This document shows positions 1 through 8,326 of a stretch of 64,000 nucleotides of DNA, one piece after another. The stretch is from the NCBI GenBank assembly GCA_934648845.1, contig CAKUFS010000002.1, positions 1 to 64,000 of the forward strand, given 5' to 3'. The notes beneath the pieces were generated by a model. The model made no database searches and was not told the origin of the DNA. It saw only the letters and a list, made by a program, of their open reading frames with translations. The position numbers and the translations under genes are program-made. Within the stretch, counting starts at the first letter, position 1. Every line of letters begins with the position of its first letter. The DNA comes from an uncultured Eggerthellaceae bacterium. GTDB taxonomy: Bacteria; Actinomycetota; Coriobacteriia; Coriobacteriales; Eggerthellaceae.

Positions 1-213
1 GGGAAAGCCCCAGCGCCAACGCGGCCGACAGAAGGACGTTCGCGGTTCTCCGCAAACCAGAAGCTTGTCTTTTCATGAGCCACCTCTTTCAGGAAACGTC
101 TCCAATACCACACCATGCAGTATACAGGTCGATGCTGTCCCTCTTGGAGCACGGCAGAAAGATTGGGACACGTGTCCAACCCAAGCCCCCGATCTTGAGC
201 CGCATGTCCCATC

Positions 214-246
214 TTGTTGACAAATTACCCCACCTTTTGTCAACAA
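214..246. repeat. 33-nt hairpin repeat, copy 1 (REP-like)
   Basis: An 11-bp perfect stem, TTGTTGACAAA / TTTGTCAACAA, encloses an 11-nt C-rich loop. The same 33 bases recur at 49457-49489, and in reverse orientation at 49718-49749. A conserved stem together with a conserved asymmetric loop at distant sites is what REP-type elements look like. No REP-associated transposase gene is present in the window. Confidence 0.8.
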
Positions 247-311
247 TTTCTTCGCGAATCCGCGCTTCGAGGTTGCCTTTCGCCAGCACGAACGGCCCTC
301 AAGAGGGGTGC

Positions 312-420
312 CTGGCGGCAAGGGACGAGCCGAACTGCGACGCTTTGGATAAGTTGAGCGAACCGCAAGCACGAAGGAGCATTATCCAAGCGGAGTCGTG
401 AGGCGAGCCCTTGCCGCCAG
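312..420. repeat. IR-bounded ~109-bp repeat, copy 1
   Basis: A perfect 13-bp inverted repeat (CTGGCGGCAAGGG at 312-324, complement at 408-420) bounds a core beginning CCGAACTGCGACGCTTTGG. The core carries a second inverted repeat, GCTTTGGATAA near 342 and TTATCCAAGC near 382. The core recurs almost base for base at 868-947 and more loosely at 754-833. The arrangement suggests a small non-autonomous element or a structured repeat. Confidence 0.7.
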
Positions 421-466
421 ACGCCTTCCCGCGCATTTCTATTGGCAAGGTCACCAAGCCACCGAT

Positions 467-682
467 CATCTTGTCGGAAAATTGGCGCGAAAACGCCTAA
501 ATCAACGATACGGGGCAGGTCAAGGATGCGGATAAGGCCGCCGTGAACCCTTCAGCCTCTTCGCACCCAACAAAAGCCCAGGTCGCAAAATCCTCTTGGC
601 GGCTTCGAACACGACATTCCCTTCTCCACCTGCCCCGAACCGTCGATTTGGGCGTATTTGGGCGGAAAAAAGCGACAACATG
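467..682. repeat. paired long inverted repeat, pair 1 (divergent member)
   Basis: The left arm at 467-519 and the right arm at 629-682 are inverted copies of each other with scattered mismatches. Shared blocks include CGGGGCAGG, AAATC and TTGTCG. The arms resemble the 50-bp arms of the pairs at 10454, 27810 and 35726 (TTGTnGGAAAA ... AAATCnACGATA) but end in CGGGGCAGG where the others have CGGTGGT. The ~110 bp between the arms show no coding signal. Confidence 0.65.
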
Positions 683-753
683 CCGTCGCGGGATCAAAAA
701 AAGACACTGAAACCCCCAACGCACAATCTCTAAGGGGGCGGCGGCGGAGGGTT

Positions 754-833
754 GAGCCGAACTGCGACGCTTAGAACAGATCGAGCGAACGGAACGTCGA
801 AGAGAAGCATTATCCAAGCGAGTCCCTGCGACG
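754..833. repeat. repeat core, copy 2 (degenerate)
   Basis: The sequence GAGCCGAACTGCGACGCTT is shared exactly with the copies at 327 and 868. The middle has diverged, and the end GCATTATCCAAGCG is shared again. The preceding GGCGGCGGAGGGTT is identical to the sequence before copy 3. The outer inverted repeat seen in copies 1 and 3 is not clear here. Confidence 0.6.
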
Positions 834-852
834 AACCCGGGCCGCCTGGGCG

Positions 853-963
853 CGGCGGCGGAGGGTTGAGCCGAACTGCGACGCTTTGGATAAGTTGAGC
901 GAGCCGCAAGCACGAAGGAGCATTATCCAAGCGGAGTCGTGAGGCGAACGCCCTTCGCCGCCG
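853..963. repeat. IR-bounded ~111-bp repeat, copy 3
   Basis: The core at 868-947 is nearly identical to copy 1, including the internal TTTGGATAA / TTATCCAA inverted repeat. It is bounded by CGGCGGCGGAGGG (853-865) and CCCTTCGCCGCCG (951-963), complementary except for one base. The flanking arms differ in sequence from those of copy 1, yet both copies keep flanking complementarity. Confidence 0.65.
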
Positions 964-1041
964 TGCACCCACGCCAACGCGCCGCTGCGCCCATCATCAC
1001 CAGCCCAGAGCGCCGCTGCGCCCTGCGGCCAGCACGGCGCG

Positions 1042-3075
1042 CTATTTCTTCGCGCGGGCTTTGCCTTTCGGGCCAATGCCGCGCTGCTTGCCCTTGGGTT
1101 CATCTTGGCTGGGATCGTACAGAGGAATGCGAATGGTGAAGCGCGCACCTTCGCCCTTCTTTCCTTCTACCTGCACCCAACCATGATGACGATCCACAAT
1201 CTCTTTCACCACGGCAAGACCAACGCCCAAGCCACCCGTATCGCGATTGCGGCCAGCGTCGGCACGCCAGAAGCGCGAGAACACCATGCGCGCCTCTTCC
1301 GGCGAAAGACCAATGCCAGTGTCTTCCACCACAATGTCGGCCATGATTTCGCCGTGGCGCACGCGCACCGTAATGGTGCCGCCTTCGGGCGTGTAGCGCA
1401 CCGCATTGGAAATGAGGTTCGCCGTGGCCTGGCGAATCATGTCGGCATCGCCTTTGATGACCACGTTTTTCTGCATTTCGTACTTGAGTGTTAAGCCGGA
1501 ATCGTTCACGAACGCCTCGTGCGTTTTCACCAGGCCGGAAATCAAGTCGCCCACGTCAATAACTTCCTCTTTCATGGGGTTCGCGCGATTCTCCAAGCGC
1601 GAAAGGCGCAGCAGCGCGTCAACCAAGCGGCTCAAGCGTTTGACCTCGGAGTTTACCTGATTCAAGCGGTCTTCGGTGGGCTTATACACACCATCGATCA
1701 TGGCTTCGACGGTAGCCTGAATTGCCATAAGCGGCGTGCGCAGCTCGTGCGCAACGTCGGTTGTCAAGCGGTGTTCCAGCTCACGATCGTCTTCCACTGC
1801 CTGGGCCATGGCGTCAAACGTCCTGCCTAATCGCGCGATTTCATCTTCACCGGAAAGCCCTGTTCGAGCCGACAAATCGCCCTCTTTGATAGCTTTTGCC
1901 GTGCGCGAAATGGCGTTGATGGGCGACACCAAGTTGCGCGCGAACATGTAGCCGATAACAGTCGCCAGCGCAATGGCGATAATCGACGCCAGCGCCATGG
2001 CTTGATAGGAATTATCGCGGAACGTTTCATCGGCCTTGCGCAAGAAAGAGTCGGAGCCAAACGACCAAATGCGCACAGAACCAATGAACGAACCGTCCAC
2101 CGTAATGTAGGAAACCGCAGCAAGCGACGACGACTCGGGCACAAGCGACAAGTTCGTGTCCAGATCAGAGGAAACATCAGCGCCCAGCGACGAATCGTAG
2201 CGCACCGTGCCTTCGTGATCGGTCACCACAACGCCCACGCCCGGATACGTGGCGGAAACGTAGGAAGCAGCCACCGTCACCTGCGGTGTCCACTTGTAAC
2301 CTTCGTCAACGTACGCCTGGGCAATACGCGCCGCTGCCGCATCGGCCGTTGCGCGTGCGTTCTCGCGTGCGTAGGAGTTGAAGTGGTCGCCCCACACCAC
2401 AGACAAAACACCCACCGCAACAAGAAGCGTCATGGCCGCGATGGCCGCAAAACTCATGGTGACGCGCGTCATGTAAGTAAGATCGCTCCAGCGGAAGCTC
2501 TCGCGTTTTTTCTTCTTCTTTTTACCATCTTTACCTGCGGATTCATCATCGGGAAGCTCTTCGGTAAGGAACTTTGCCTCGCCGGCTCCTGCAGCGCCCA
2601 CGGCACCCGCGGCTTCCGTAGCGGCAGCACCTTCTGCCGCGCTCACCTGCGCCGGGGCGGCACCTGCGCCGCAAGCACCCGCAGCTGCGTCCGCATCCGT
2701 TGCGCCACTTGCGGCACCGGCGGCCGCGGCGGCAGCGGCAGCGCGCGCACCTGTAGGCACGCCAACTCCCCCCACGCCCAAAGGCGCAGAGGACGACACC
2801 ACGCCACTCGAATTCGGAAGCGAGCACGCACTTGCCAGAGCAGCTGCCTCTTGCAAGGCGTCTTCGCCTTCACTTCCCACGCGAATGCGCCCCACGTTGA
2901 TGCGCTCTGCAACAACGGGCGCCGAGGCACTATTGCCCCATCCCAGATTCGCTTCGGCCACTGCCGCAGCTTGGGCCGCTGCCTCTGCAGCCGCCTGAGC
3001 TGCAAGTGCTTCGCTTTCACACGTGGCATCAAGAACGCGCTTGTCAGCCGCGCGCTGTTCGTCTTTGTAATTCAT
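1042..3075 (-). CDS. membrane sensor histidine kinase
   Basis: 677-residue two-component sensor kinase paired with the response regulator just upstream. Residues 1-195 are a very Ala-rich, low-complexity cytoplasmic extension ending in a poly-Lys stretch. Transmembrane segments lie at about 207-229 and 360-380, with an extracytoplasmic sensor region between them, then HAMP (about 380-432), the phosphoacceptor His443 in VAHELRTPL, the N box (NLISNAVRYTPEGG), and G boxes (VEDTGIGLS, GGLGVGLAVV). The domain order is that of PhoR/BaeS-type kinases. The stimulus is unknown. No good ribosome binding site precedes the annotated ATG, so the start could lie further in. The Ala-rich extension is unusual for this family. 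Confidence 0.9.
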   Translation of the reverse strand: MNYKDEQRAADKRVLDATCESEALAAQAAAEAAAQAAAVAEANLGWGNSASAPVVAERINVGRIRVGSEGEDALQEAAALASACSLPNSSGVVSSSAPLGVGGVGVPTGARAAAAAAAAGAASGATDADAAAGACGAGAAPAQVSAAEGAAATEAAGAVGAAGAGEAKFLTEELPDDESAGKDGKKKKKKRESFRWSDLTYMTRVTMSFAAIAAMTLLVAVGVLSVVWGDHFNSYARENARATADAAAARIAQAYVDEGYKWTPQVTVAASYVSATYPGVGVVVTDHEGTVRYDSSLGADVSSDLDTNLSLVPESSSLAAVSYITVDGSFIGSVRIWSFGSDSFLRKADETFRDNSYQAMALASIIAIALATVIGYMFARNLVSPINAISRTAKAIKEGDLSARTGLSGEDEIARLGRTFDAMAQAVEDDRELEHRLTTDVAHELRTPLMAIQATVEAMIDGVYKPTEDRLNQVNSEVKRLSRLVDALLRLSRLENRANPMKEEVIDVGDLISGLVKTHEAFVNDSGLTLKYEMQKNVVIKGDADMIRQATANLISNAVRYTPEGGTITVRVRHGEIMADIVVEDTGIGLSPEEARMVFSRFWRADAGRNRDTGGLGVGLAVVKEIVDRHHGWVQVEGKKGEGARFTIRIPLYDPSQDEPKGKQRGIGPKGKARAKK

Positions 3076-3316
3076 GTATCAATCCGTTACTCTAAATCGG
3101 TCCTTGCCTGCCGCGTTGCGCATCAAGCAAGTCAGCGGCCCGCCGCCTTTATTGCTGCCTTTTACTGTTGCTTTATTGCCGTCGGGGCCAACAATGCCAC
3201 TCCCCACATCATCGACACCTGCTACCGCCTTTTACTGCCACCTTCTACAGCAAGCGGCGGCCCAGGCAAACCCGCAGGTCCGTCCAGTCCGCCGCCATAC
3301 ATGCGTTTCTTCGCGT

Positions 3317-4033
3317 TTATGCGTTTTCCGTTGACACCTTCGTGGGATCCTCAAAACGATATCCCACGCCGTGCACCGTGTGCAGCCATTTCGGGTCGCG
3401 CGGGTTGTCGCCAATCTTCGCGCGCAGGTTCTTCACATGCGAGTCAATGGTGCGCTCGTAGCCTTCGAAGTCGTAGCCCAAAACCTTCTCCACCAGCTCC
3501 ATGCGCGAGTACACGCGGCCCGGGTAGCGAGAAAGCGTGGTGAGCAGCTTGAATTCGCTGGCGGTCAAGATGATTTCCTCGCCGTTGACCAGCACTTTGT
3601 GGCCGGAAACATCAATGGTAAGCTCGCCGAACTCCAGCACCTCGCGCTGCGGCTCGGACTCGGAATGCGCGCGACGGAACAGCGCGCGGGTACGTGCCAC
3701 CAGCTCGCGCGGGCTGAACGGCTTCACCAGATAGTCGTCGGCGCCCAGCTCAAGACCGATAATGCGATCCTCGATGCTGCCTTTTGCTGTGAGCATGATA
3801 ATAGGCACATCGGACGTGTCGCGCACCACACGGCACACTTCTTCGCCCGAAACCTCGGGCAACATCAAGTCCAAAATGATCAAATCGAAATGATGCGCAT
3901 GGAATTCGTTCAGTGCATCGCGGCCGTCGCTTACCGAGGTCACCCAATAATCGCGTTCCAGGTACGCGGCAACCGCCTCGCGAATGTCATCGTTATCCTC
4001 CACCAAGAGAATACGACGGGTTTCATTGCTCAT
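3317..4033 (-). CDS. OmpR/PhoB-family response regulator
   Basis: 238-residue DNA-binding response regulator. The receiver domain (1-120) has acidic pocket residues Glu12/Asp13, phosphoacceptor Asp55 in LIILDLMLP, Thr82 and Lys104 in LVKPF. The C-terminal winged helix (about 140-230) includes EIILTASEFKLL and the family-typical ending TVHGVGYRFE. ATG at 4033 was chosen because AGGAGGT lies just upstream; the open frame continues 24 codons further without such a site. It lies 241 bp upstream of the kinase gene on the same strand, so the two probably form one two-component system. The target genes are unknown. Confidence 0.93.
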   Translation of the reverse strand: MSNETRRILLVEDNDDIREAVAAYLERDYWVTSVSDGRDALNEFHAHHFDLIILDLMLPEVSGEEVCRVVRDTSDVPIIMLTAKGSIEDRIIGLELGADDYLVKPFSPRELVARTRALFRRAHSESEPQREVLEFGELTIDVSGHKVLVNGEEIILTASEFKLLTTLSRYPGRVYSRMELVEKVLGYDFEGYERTIDSHVKNLRAKIGDNPRDPKWLHTVHGVGYRFEDPTKVSTENA

Positions 4034-4243
4034 GATTACCTCCTGTTTCATATGTTGCGGGGCTCCTTTGGAAAATCCATGCACAGGGGGAACTTTCGCC
4101 GTCACGGACCCGCTACCCCTCTATAATGGACTTTCGCGCATTTTGAAAAAAGCGCGCAAGAAGCCTCTTATTTCTTTGGGATTTATTGTAACAATCACGC
4201 GACACTGCGCCGCAAAGTGAAAAGGAAATGACACAATAAACGT

Positions 4244-5986
4244 ATGGCGATCAAACGAAATCAACAGAGCGGGTCATTCTCTTCGAAGCGCAGCAGCTAC
4301 AGCGGCGGTTACGGCGGAGGTTACGGAAGCGGCCGCGGCGCGCGCGGCGCATCGAGCGCGCGGCATAAACATGCCTCAAGCGGCTTTTCGTCGTCGTCCC
4401 AAATCAATAATGTAGCGGGATACGGCTCTTCGGGCACAGGTACTGGCACCGGCAACGGAAAGCATCGTGCGCGTCACACGGGCAATTTTGGCAGCGCCGG
4501 TTTGGGCGGCGGTTCGAGACGCAACAATCGCGGAGGACGTCGCAGCAGCAGCAAGCGCGGCGGCAAACGCACCCAGCCCACCTCGCGCATGCAGGGCAAT
4601 TCCTTCCTTGACAAGGGCGTTGTCACCATTCCCGCGTCTAACGGCGACATTTTGCTCACGCGCCGTCACTTCCTGTATGGCGCGGCGGGCGTAGGTGTAT
4701 TGGCAGCGGCTGGAGCAGGCGCGAAAGCGTATACGTCCGCGAAAGCGGAGCAAAACGCCATTACCGTGCTTGCCGTTCCCAAAAGCGCTGTAACGGAATC
4801 AACGGATTTAACCGAGGTCGAAAACGGCGGCAAAATGAACTTGTCTGCCGAAATCGAGCTGCCTTACGGCACGCTCATGTGGGCAACAAACGACGACGTG
4901 GCGGCGCTTCTTCTGCCTACGGAAACGGGTTCGCCCCTGGCAACTGTCAGTATTTTGCGCCTGACGAGCGGCTATTATTTCTCCATTATCAACCAGGCGG
5001 TAGGCGCTGCCGAAGGCTTTGAAATTTACGATGTGCGCGCCTCGGCCGAAGGCGTGGTGTGGACCGAAGTGAACATTCTTGAGGGCGTATGGCGCATCTA
5101 CGGCGCACCGCTCGCAGATGCCTCACTGGGCACACCGCGACTGCTTGACCAAGATACCGATGATTGGGAGACGCCTTCGCTTGCTATCTGCGGAAAAGAA
5201 GCATTTTGGCAAGTGCTGCCCAACGCGCAAGGACCGAAAAAGACCAGCGCTTCCACGTTGCGCTGCGCCTCGGTAACGGGTGCGGCAAGCGGTACCAGCA
5301 GCACCGGCGCGGCAGCCGGCGCATCGGACGCCAGCGCTAGCGCTGGCAGCACCGGTACCGACAGCAGCAGCAGCTCAGCAGCAACAAACAGTGTTTCTAC
5401 CAGCGCTTATGAGGTGGTGCTTTCTTCGCAGGGCCGCATGTGCACGCCGGTTTACGCATCTGATGATGAGATCACGGTAACGCCCCACGCGCAAACGAGC
5501 GGCGTTTACTACCAGCTTACCGTGATCAACGCGAACACGCACGAGATAAAAGAAACCATGGTGCTGCCTCAATCCATGAAACCGCTTGAGGCAGGTTACG
5601 GCGAAACTGGATTCATGTTCTCGTTCGAGGGCATTTACAGTTACGGCGACGGCATTGCAAACCTGGGCACGTATGCCCCCAAGACCGATGCGCGCGGTGC
5701 CGACTACAGCGCGGCGTCGTGGTTCCATTTCGCACGTACGCCTTCCGCCCCGCCCTGCTGGTGCGGAAATTACCTGATGGTCAAATCAACGCGATCGGTT
5801 GTTGGCGTTGACCTTGCAGGCGATACGTATTTCCTGCTGAGCTCGATAAGCGGCAGCGACACATACGGCGACTACCTTGCCTCCACCGGCAGCCGGAAGC
5901 GCATTTTAGTCTTCTCCAACGTGAACGACAACGCCACGTCAAGCAGCAACAAATATTGCTGCGCCCGCATCTTCACCGCAAACTAA
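4244..5986 (+). CDS. Ser/Gly/Arg-rich anchored exported protein, function unknown
   Basis: 580 residues. The first ~138 residues are basic and Gly/Ser/Arg-rich (probably disordered, cytoplasmic). A twin-arginine-like motif RRHFLYGAAG at 140-149 is followed by a hydrophobic stretch to about residue 163. That resembles a Tat signal, but its position 140 residues into the protein also fits a plain signal anchor. The remainder (165-580) looks extracytoplasmic and soluble, with Trp/Tyr/Gly-rich repeating stretches suggestive of a beta-propeller-like fold. A Ser/Ala/Gly/Thr linker interrupts it at about 346-385. Only a modest upstream AAAAGGAAA supports the start. It is divergent from the response regulator gene. 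I do not recognise the family. Confidence 0.75.
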   Translation: MAIKRNQQSGSFSSKRSSYSGGYGGGYGSGRGARGASSARHKHASSGFSSSSQINNVAGYGSSGTGTGTGNGKHRARHTGNFGSAGLGGGSRRNNRGGRRSSSKRGGKRTQPTSRMQGNSFLDKGVVTIPASNGDILLTRRHFLYGAAGVGVLAAAGAGAKAYTSAKAEQNAITVLAVPKSAVTESTDLTEVENGGKMNLSAEIELPYGTLMWATNDDVAALLLPTETGSPLATVSILRLTSGYYFSIINQAVGAAEGFEIYDVRASAEGVVWTEVNILEGVWRIYGAPLADASLGTPRLLDQDTDDWETPSLAICGKEAFWQVLPNAQGPKKTSASTLRCASVTGAASGTSSTGAAAGASDASASAGSTGTDSSSSSAATNSVSTSAYEVVLSSQGRMCTPVYASDDEITVTPHAQTSGVYYQLTVINANTHEIKETMVLPQSMKPLEAGYGETGFMFSFEGIYSYGDGIANLGTYAPKTDARGADYSAASWFHFARTPSAPPCWCGNYLMVKSTRSVVGVDLAGDTYFLLSSISGSDTYGDYLASTGSRKRILVFSNVNDNATSSSNKYCCARIFTAN

Positions 5987-6072
5987 CGATACGCGCGGAA
6001 ACGTTCACGCGCCGATTTGCGCCAATCTGAGCCGATCTGAGCCAATCCGGGCCGCTTTTGCCTGCTCCATAA

Positions 6073-6106
6073 AAATAAGGCGCTGACCTGAGCCAACGCC
6101 TCATTT
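6073..6106. terminator. bidirectional terminator hairpin
   Basis: The arms AAATAAGGCG (6073-6082) and CGCCTCATTT (6097-6106) pair in nine of ten positions. A/T flanks on both sides allow termination in either direction, as expected between the convergent genes ending at 5986 and 6130. The bases just before it (6015-6055) hold short direct repeats of GAGCCGATCT-like units. Confidence 0.6.
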
Positions 6107-6129
6107 CACGTATGTCTTTACCAGCAGCT

Positions 6130-7473
6130 CTAGAATTCCAGCTGCTTCAAGCGATCAAACACCTCGCCCTTGCGCGTAAGAAACGCCCAGGGATCGAAAA
6201 TCTGGTCGAGCTTTTCGGCGGAAAGCGGGCACTCGGGGTCGGCCTCCAGACGCTCGCGGTACGTGGGGCCGTCCACCGCCTGCTGGATGTCGTCCCATAC
6301 CGCCATGGCGTTGCGCTGTACCACCACGTACGCATCTTCGCGTGTCATGCCCGTGTCAACCAGCGCCAGAATAACCTTAGAGCTGAAAATCAAGCCCTTC
6401 GTGCGCCACAGATTTTGCTCGGACTTCTTGGAGTACACGTTCAAGCCGTCAAGCATCCACTGCATCTTGCCGAACATGTAATCAAGAGCGATGAAGCTAT
6501 CGGCAAGCGCCACGCGCTCGGCGCCGGAATGCGAGATGTCGCGCTCGAACCACAACGCCACATTATCAAGCGCTACCTGGGAATTCGCCTTCACCACACG
6601 CGAAAGACCGCAAACGCGCTCGGCGGTGATGGGGTTGCGCTTGTGCGGCATAGCGGAAGAGCCCTTCTGACCCTTCGTGAACGGCTCTTCAGCCTCAATG
6701 ACGTCGGATTGCTGCATCAGGCGCACCTGCATGGCAATAGACTCCAGCGTGGAAGCAACCACGGCAAGGCACGTCATGACCTGCGCGTGGCGGTCGCGCG
6801 CCAGAACCTGCGTACTCAGCGGGTCGGGAGTCAGACCCATGCGCTCGCACACGTAGCGCTCGATGAAGGGGTCGATGCTGGAATACGTTCCCACCGCGCC
6901 GGAGATTGCGCCGGTAGCGGCCACTTCGCGCGCCTGCTCCAAACGCGTTTGCGCGCGCTTGAGCGCCCAGGCCCACGAGCCAAACTTCATGCCGAACGTC
7001 ATGGGCTCGGCGTGAATGCCGTGGGTGCGGCCCACGCACAGCGCGTCCTCGAACTCGAATGCGCGGCGTTTGCATGTCTCGCCCAGCTGCTTGATGTCGG
7101 CCAAAATGATGTCGCACGCCTGAATAATCTGATAGCTCAACGCGGTATCGCCCAGGTCAGAAGAGGTCATGCCGTAATGAACCCAGCGGGAAGGCTTCTC
7201 GGTGCCTTCGGGAAGTTCGGCGTCAATATATTTCGCCATGACGGTGGTGAAGGCAATCACATCGTGATTCGTGACTTTTTCTACCTCGTCAATCTCGGGC
7301 ACCGTGAAGTCGGCATGTGCGCGAATCCATGCGGCGTCTTCCTTCGTAATACCGCAATCGCCCAGCTCAGCATGGGCTTCGCAAGCCAAAACCTCGATTT
7401 CCTTCCAAATGGCGAACTTGTTTTGCAGCTCCCAGATAGCGCCCATTTCCGGACGAGTGTAACGACCGATCAT
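6130..7473 (-). CDS. purB: adenylosuccinate lyase
   Basis: 447 residues, the usual length for the bacterial enzyme. It removes fumarate from SAICAR and adenylosuccinate in purine synthesis and acts as a cytosolic homotetramer. The fumarate-lyase signature GSSAMPHKRNP is intact, as are the N-terminal RYTRPEMGAIW and the TSSDLGDTA region. ATG at 7473 is preceded by AAAGGAAAGG; an in-frame extension of 19 codons has no such signal. It is downstream of the TrkA-type pair on the same strand after 170 bp, so it may have its own promoter. Confidence 0.96.
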   Translation of the reverse strand: MIGRYTRPEMGAIWELQNKFAIWKEIEVLACEAHAELGDCGITKEDAAWIRAHADFTVPEIDEVEKVTNHDVIAFTTVMAKYIDAELPEGTEKPSRWVHYGMTSSDLGDTALSYQIIQACDIILADIKQLGETCKRRAFEFEDALCVGRTHGIHAEPMTFGMKFGSWAWALKRAQTRLEQAREVAATGAISGAVGTYSSIDPFIERYVCERMGLTPDPLSTQVLARDRHAQVMTCLAVVASTLESIAMQVRLMQQSDVIEAEEPFTKGQKGSSAMPHKRNPITAERVCGLSRVVKANSQVALDNVALWFERDISHSGAERVALADSFIALDYMFGKMQWMLDGLNVYSKKSEQNLWRTKGLIFSSKVILALVDTGMTREDAYVVVQRNAMAVWDDIQQAVDGPTYRERLEADPECPLSAEKLDQIFDPWAFLTRKGEVFDRLKQLEF

Positions 7474-7643
7474 TTCCCGTACAGTTCCTTTCCTTTGAAT
7501 CGCCTTGTTCGTGGCAAAGCGCAGCGACACGTTTTGCGTCGCATTTTACTCTGGTATTCTCGCATGAAAGCGCACCTGTTGGCGCAATGCAACGACAAAT
7601 GCACTAAAAACGCAGGTGTCGGAAGAGCCGGGACGCGTTCGCT

Positions 7644-8318
7644 CTACAGCGAGCGGAAGCAGGCGCGTACGGCGTCGCGCACTTCGGTATCGGCCGCAAC
7701 AATCGCTTTGTCGCCAGGGAAAAGCACGGTATCGGGGCTAGCAACCGACACATCATCTTCGCCGGAAGAAACGGCCACAATCAGGCTTTCCGCCGGCATG
7801 GGAATATCGGATACCAGCACTCCTTGATCGTTGGAATGGTGCTTCATGCGCGGAACGGTCATTTCCGCCAGCACCACGTTACCGTGCGTCAAATTCGACA
7901 TAACGCTCATGGAGCCGGCCATGGTTTCTTCTTCAATCAGATTGGCAATAAGCGTGGTCGATGAAACGCTTTCGATGCCCAGCTCCTGGAAGATGCGCAT
8001 GTTGCGCGGGTTGTTCACGCGGGCCACGCAGCGGTTCACGTTGAACACGCGTTGGGCAATCTCGCACGCAACCAAGTTGTTGTCGTCTTGGCCGGTTGCC
8101 GCAACGAACACGTCGGCACGGCGGATGCCCGCGTCTTCCTGGTACTTGGAGTCGCAGCCATCGCCGTGAATGACCAGGTAGCGGCCTTGCAGCACCACCG
8201 AAAGACGGTCCGCAACTTCCAAATCACGCTCGATAACGGCAACATCGTTGCCGCCCTTCAGCATGAGCGCTGCCAGATATTCGCCAACTTTTCCTGCACC
8301 CGCAATAACAACGTACAT
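7644..8318 (-). CDS. TrkA-type K+ transport regulatory protein (second of pair)
   Basis: 224 residues. The N-terminal Rossmann RCK_N domain begins MYVVIAGAGKVGEYLA (nucleotide-binding GxGxxG) and contains HGDGCD and VAATGQDDNN. The C-terminal RCK_C domain (about 135-220) binds regulatory ligand in relatives. Such proteins gate TrkH/KtrB-type potassium channels from the cytoplasmic side according to NAD(H)/ATP. It starts 8 bp after the preceding paralogue, so the two are co-translated. No TrkH/KtrB membrane subunit is in the window. Confidence 0.88.
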   Translation of the reverse strand: MYVVIAGAGKVGEYLAALMLKGGNDVAVIERDLEVADRLSVVLQGRYLVIHGDGCDSKYQEDAGIRRADVFVAATGQDDNNLVACEIAQRVFNVNRCVARVNNPRNMRIFQELGIESVSSTTLIANLIEEETMAGSMSVMSNLTHGNVVLAEMTVPRMKHHSNDQGVLVSDIPMPAESLIVAVSSGEDDVSVASPDTVLFPGDKAIVAADTEVRDAVRACFRSL

Positions 8319-8326
8319 GATGCACC

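Larger units (their letters stand above)
1..1041. other. gene-free left end filled with repeats
   Basis: No convincing coding region is visible. Open frames here are short, mutually overlapping, Arg/Ser/Pro-rich and have no ribosome binding site. The stretch holds one 33-nt hairpin repeat (214-246), three copies of a repeat with a shared ~75-bp core (312-420, 754-833, 853-963) and one pair of long inverted repeats (467-682). It looks like an intergenic island that has collected short mobile repeats. It ends at the 3' end of the histidine kinase gene on the minus strand. Whatever gene lies to the left is outside the window. Confidence 0.7.

Noticed and set aside
312..963. Possible CRISPR array at the left end
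   Set aside because: Only three repeats of ~75 bp with internal palindromes, irregular spacing (about 430 and 115 bp), one of them strongly diverged, and no cas genes.
2002..3543. 513-codon plus-strand open frame opposite the histidine kinase
   Set aside because: Cys/Arg/Ser/His-rich composition arises from the complement of the Ala-rich kinase N-terminus; crosses two real genes.
6112..7827. 571-codon open frame opposite purB
   Set aside because: Antisense shadow of purB with typical complement composition; no start signal and no recognisable domain.
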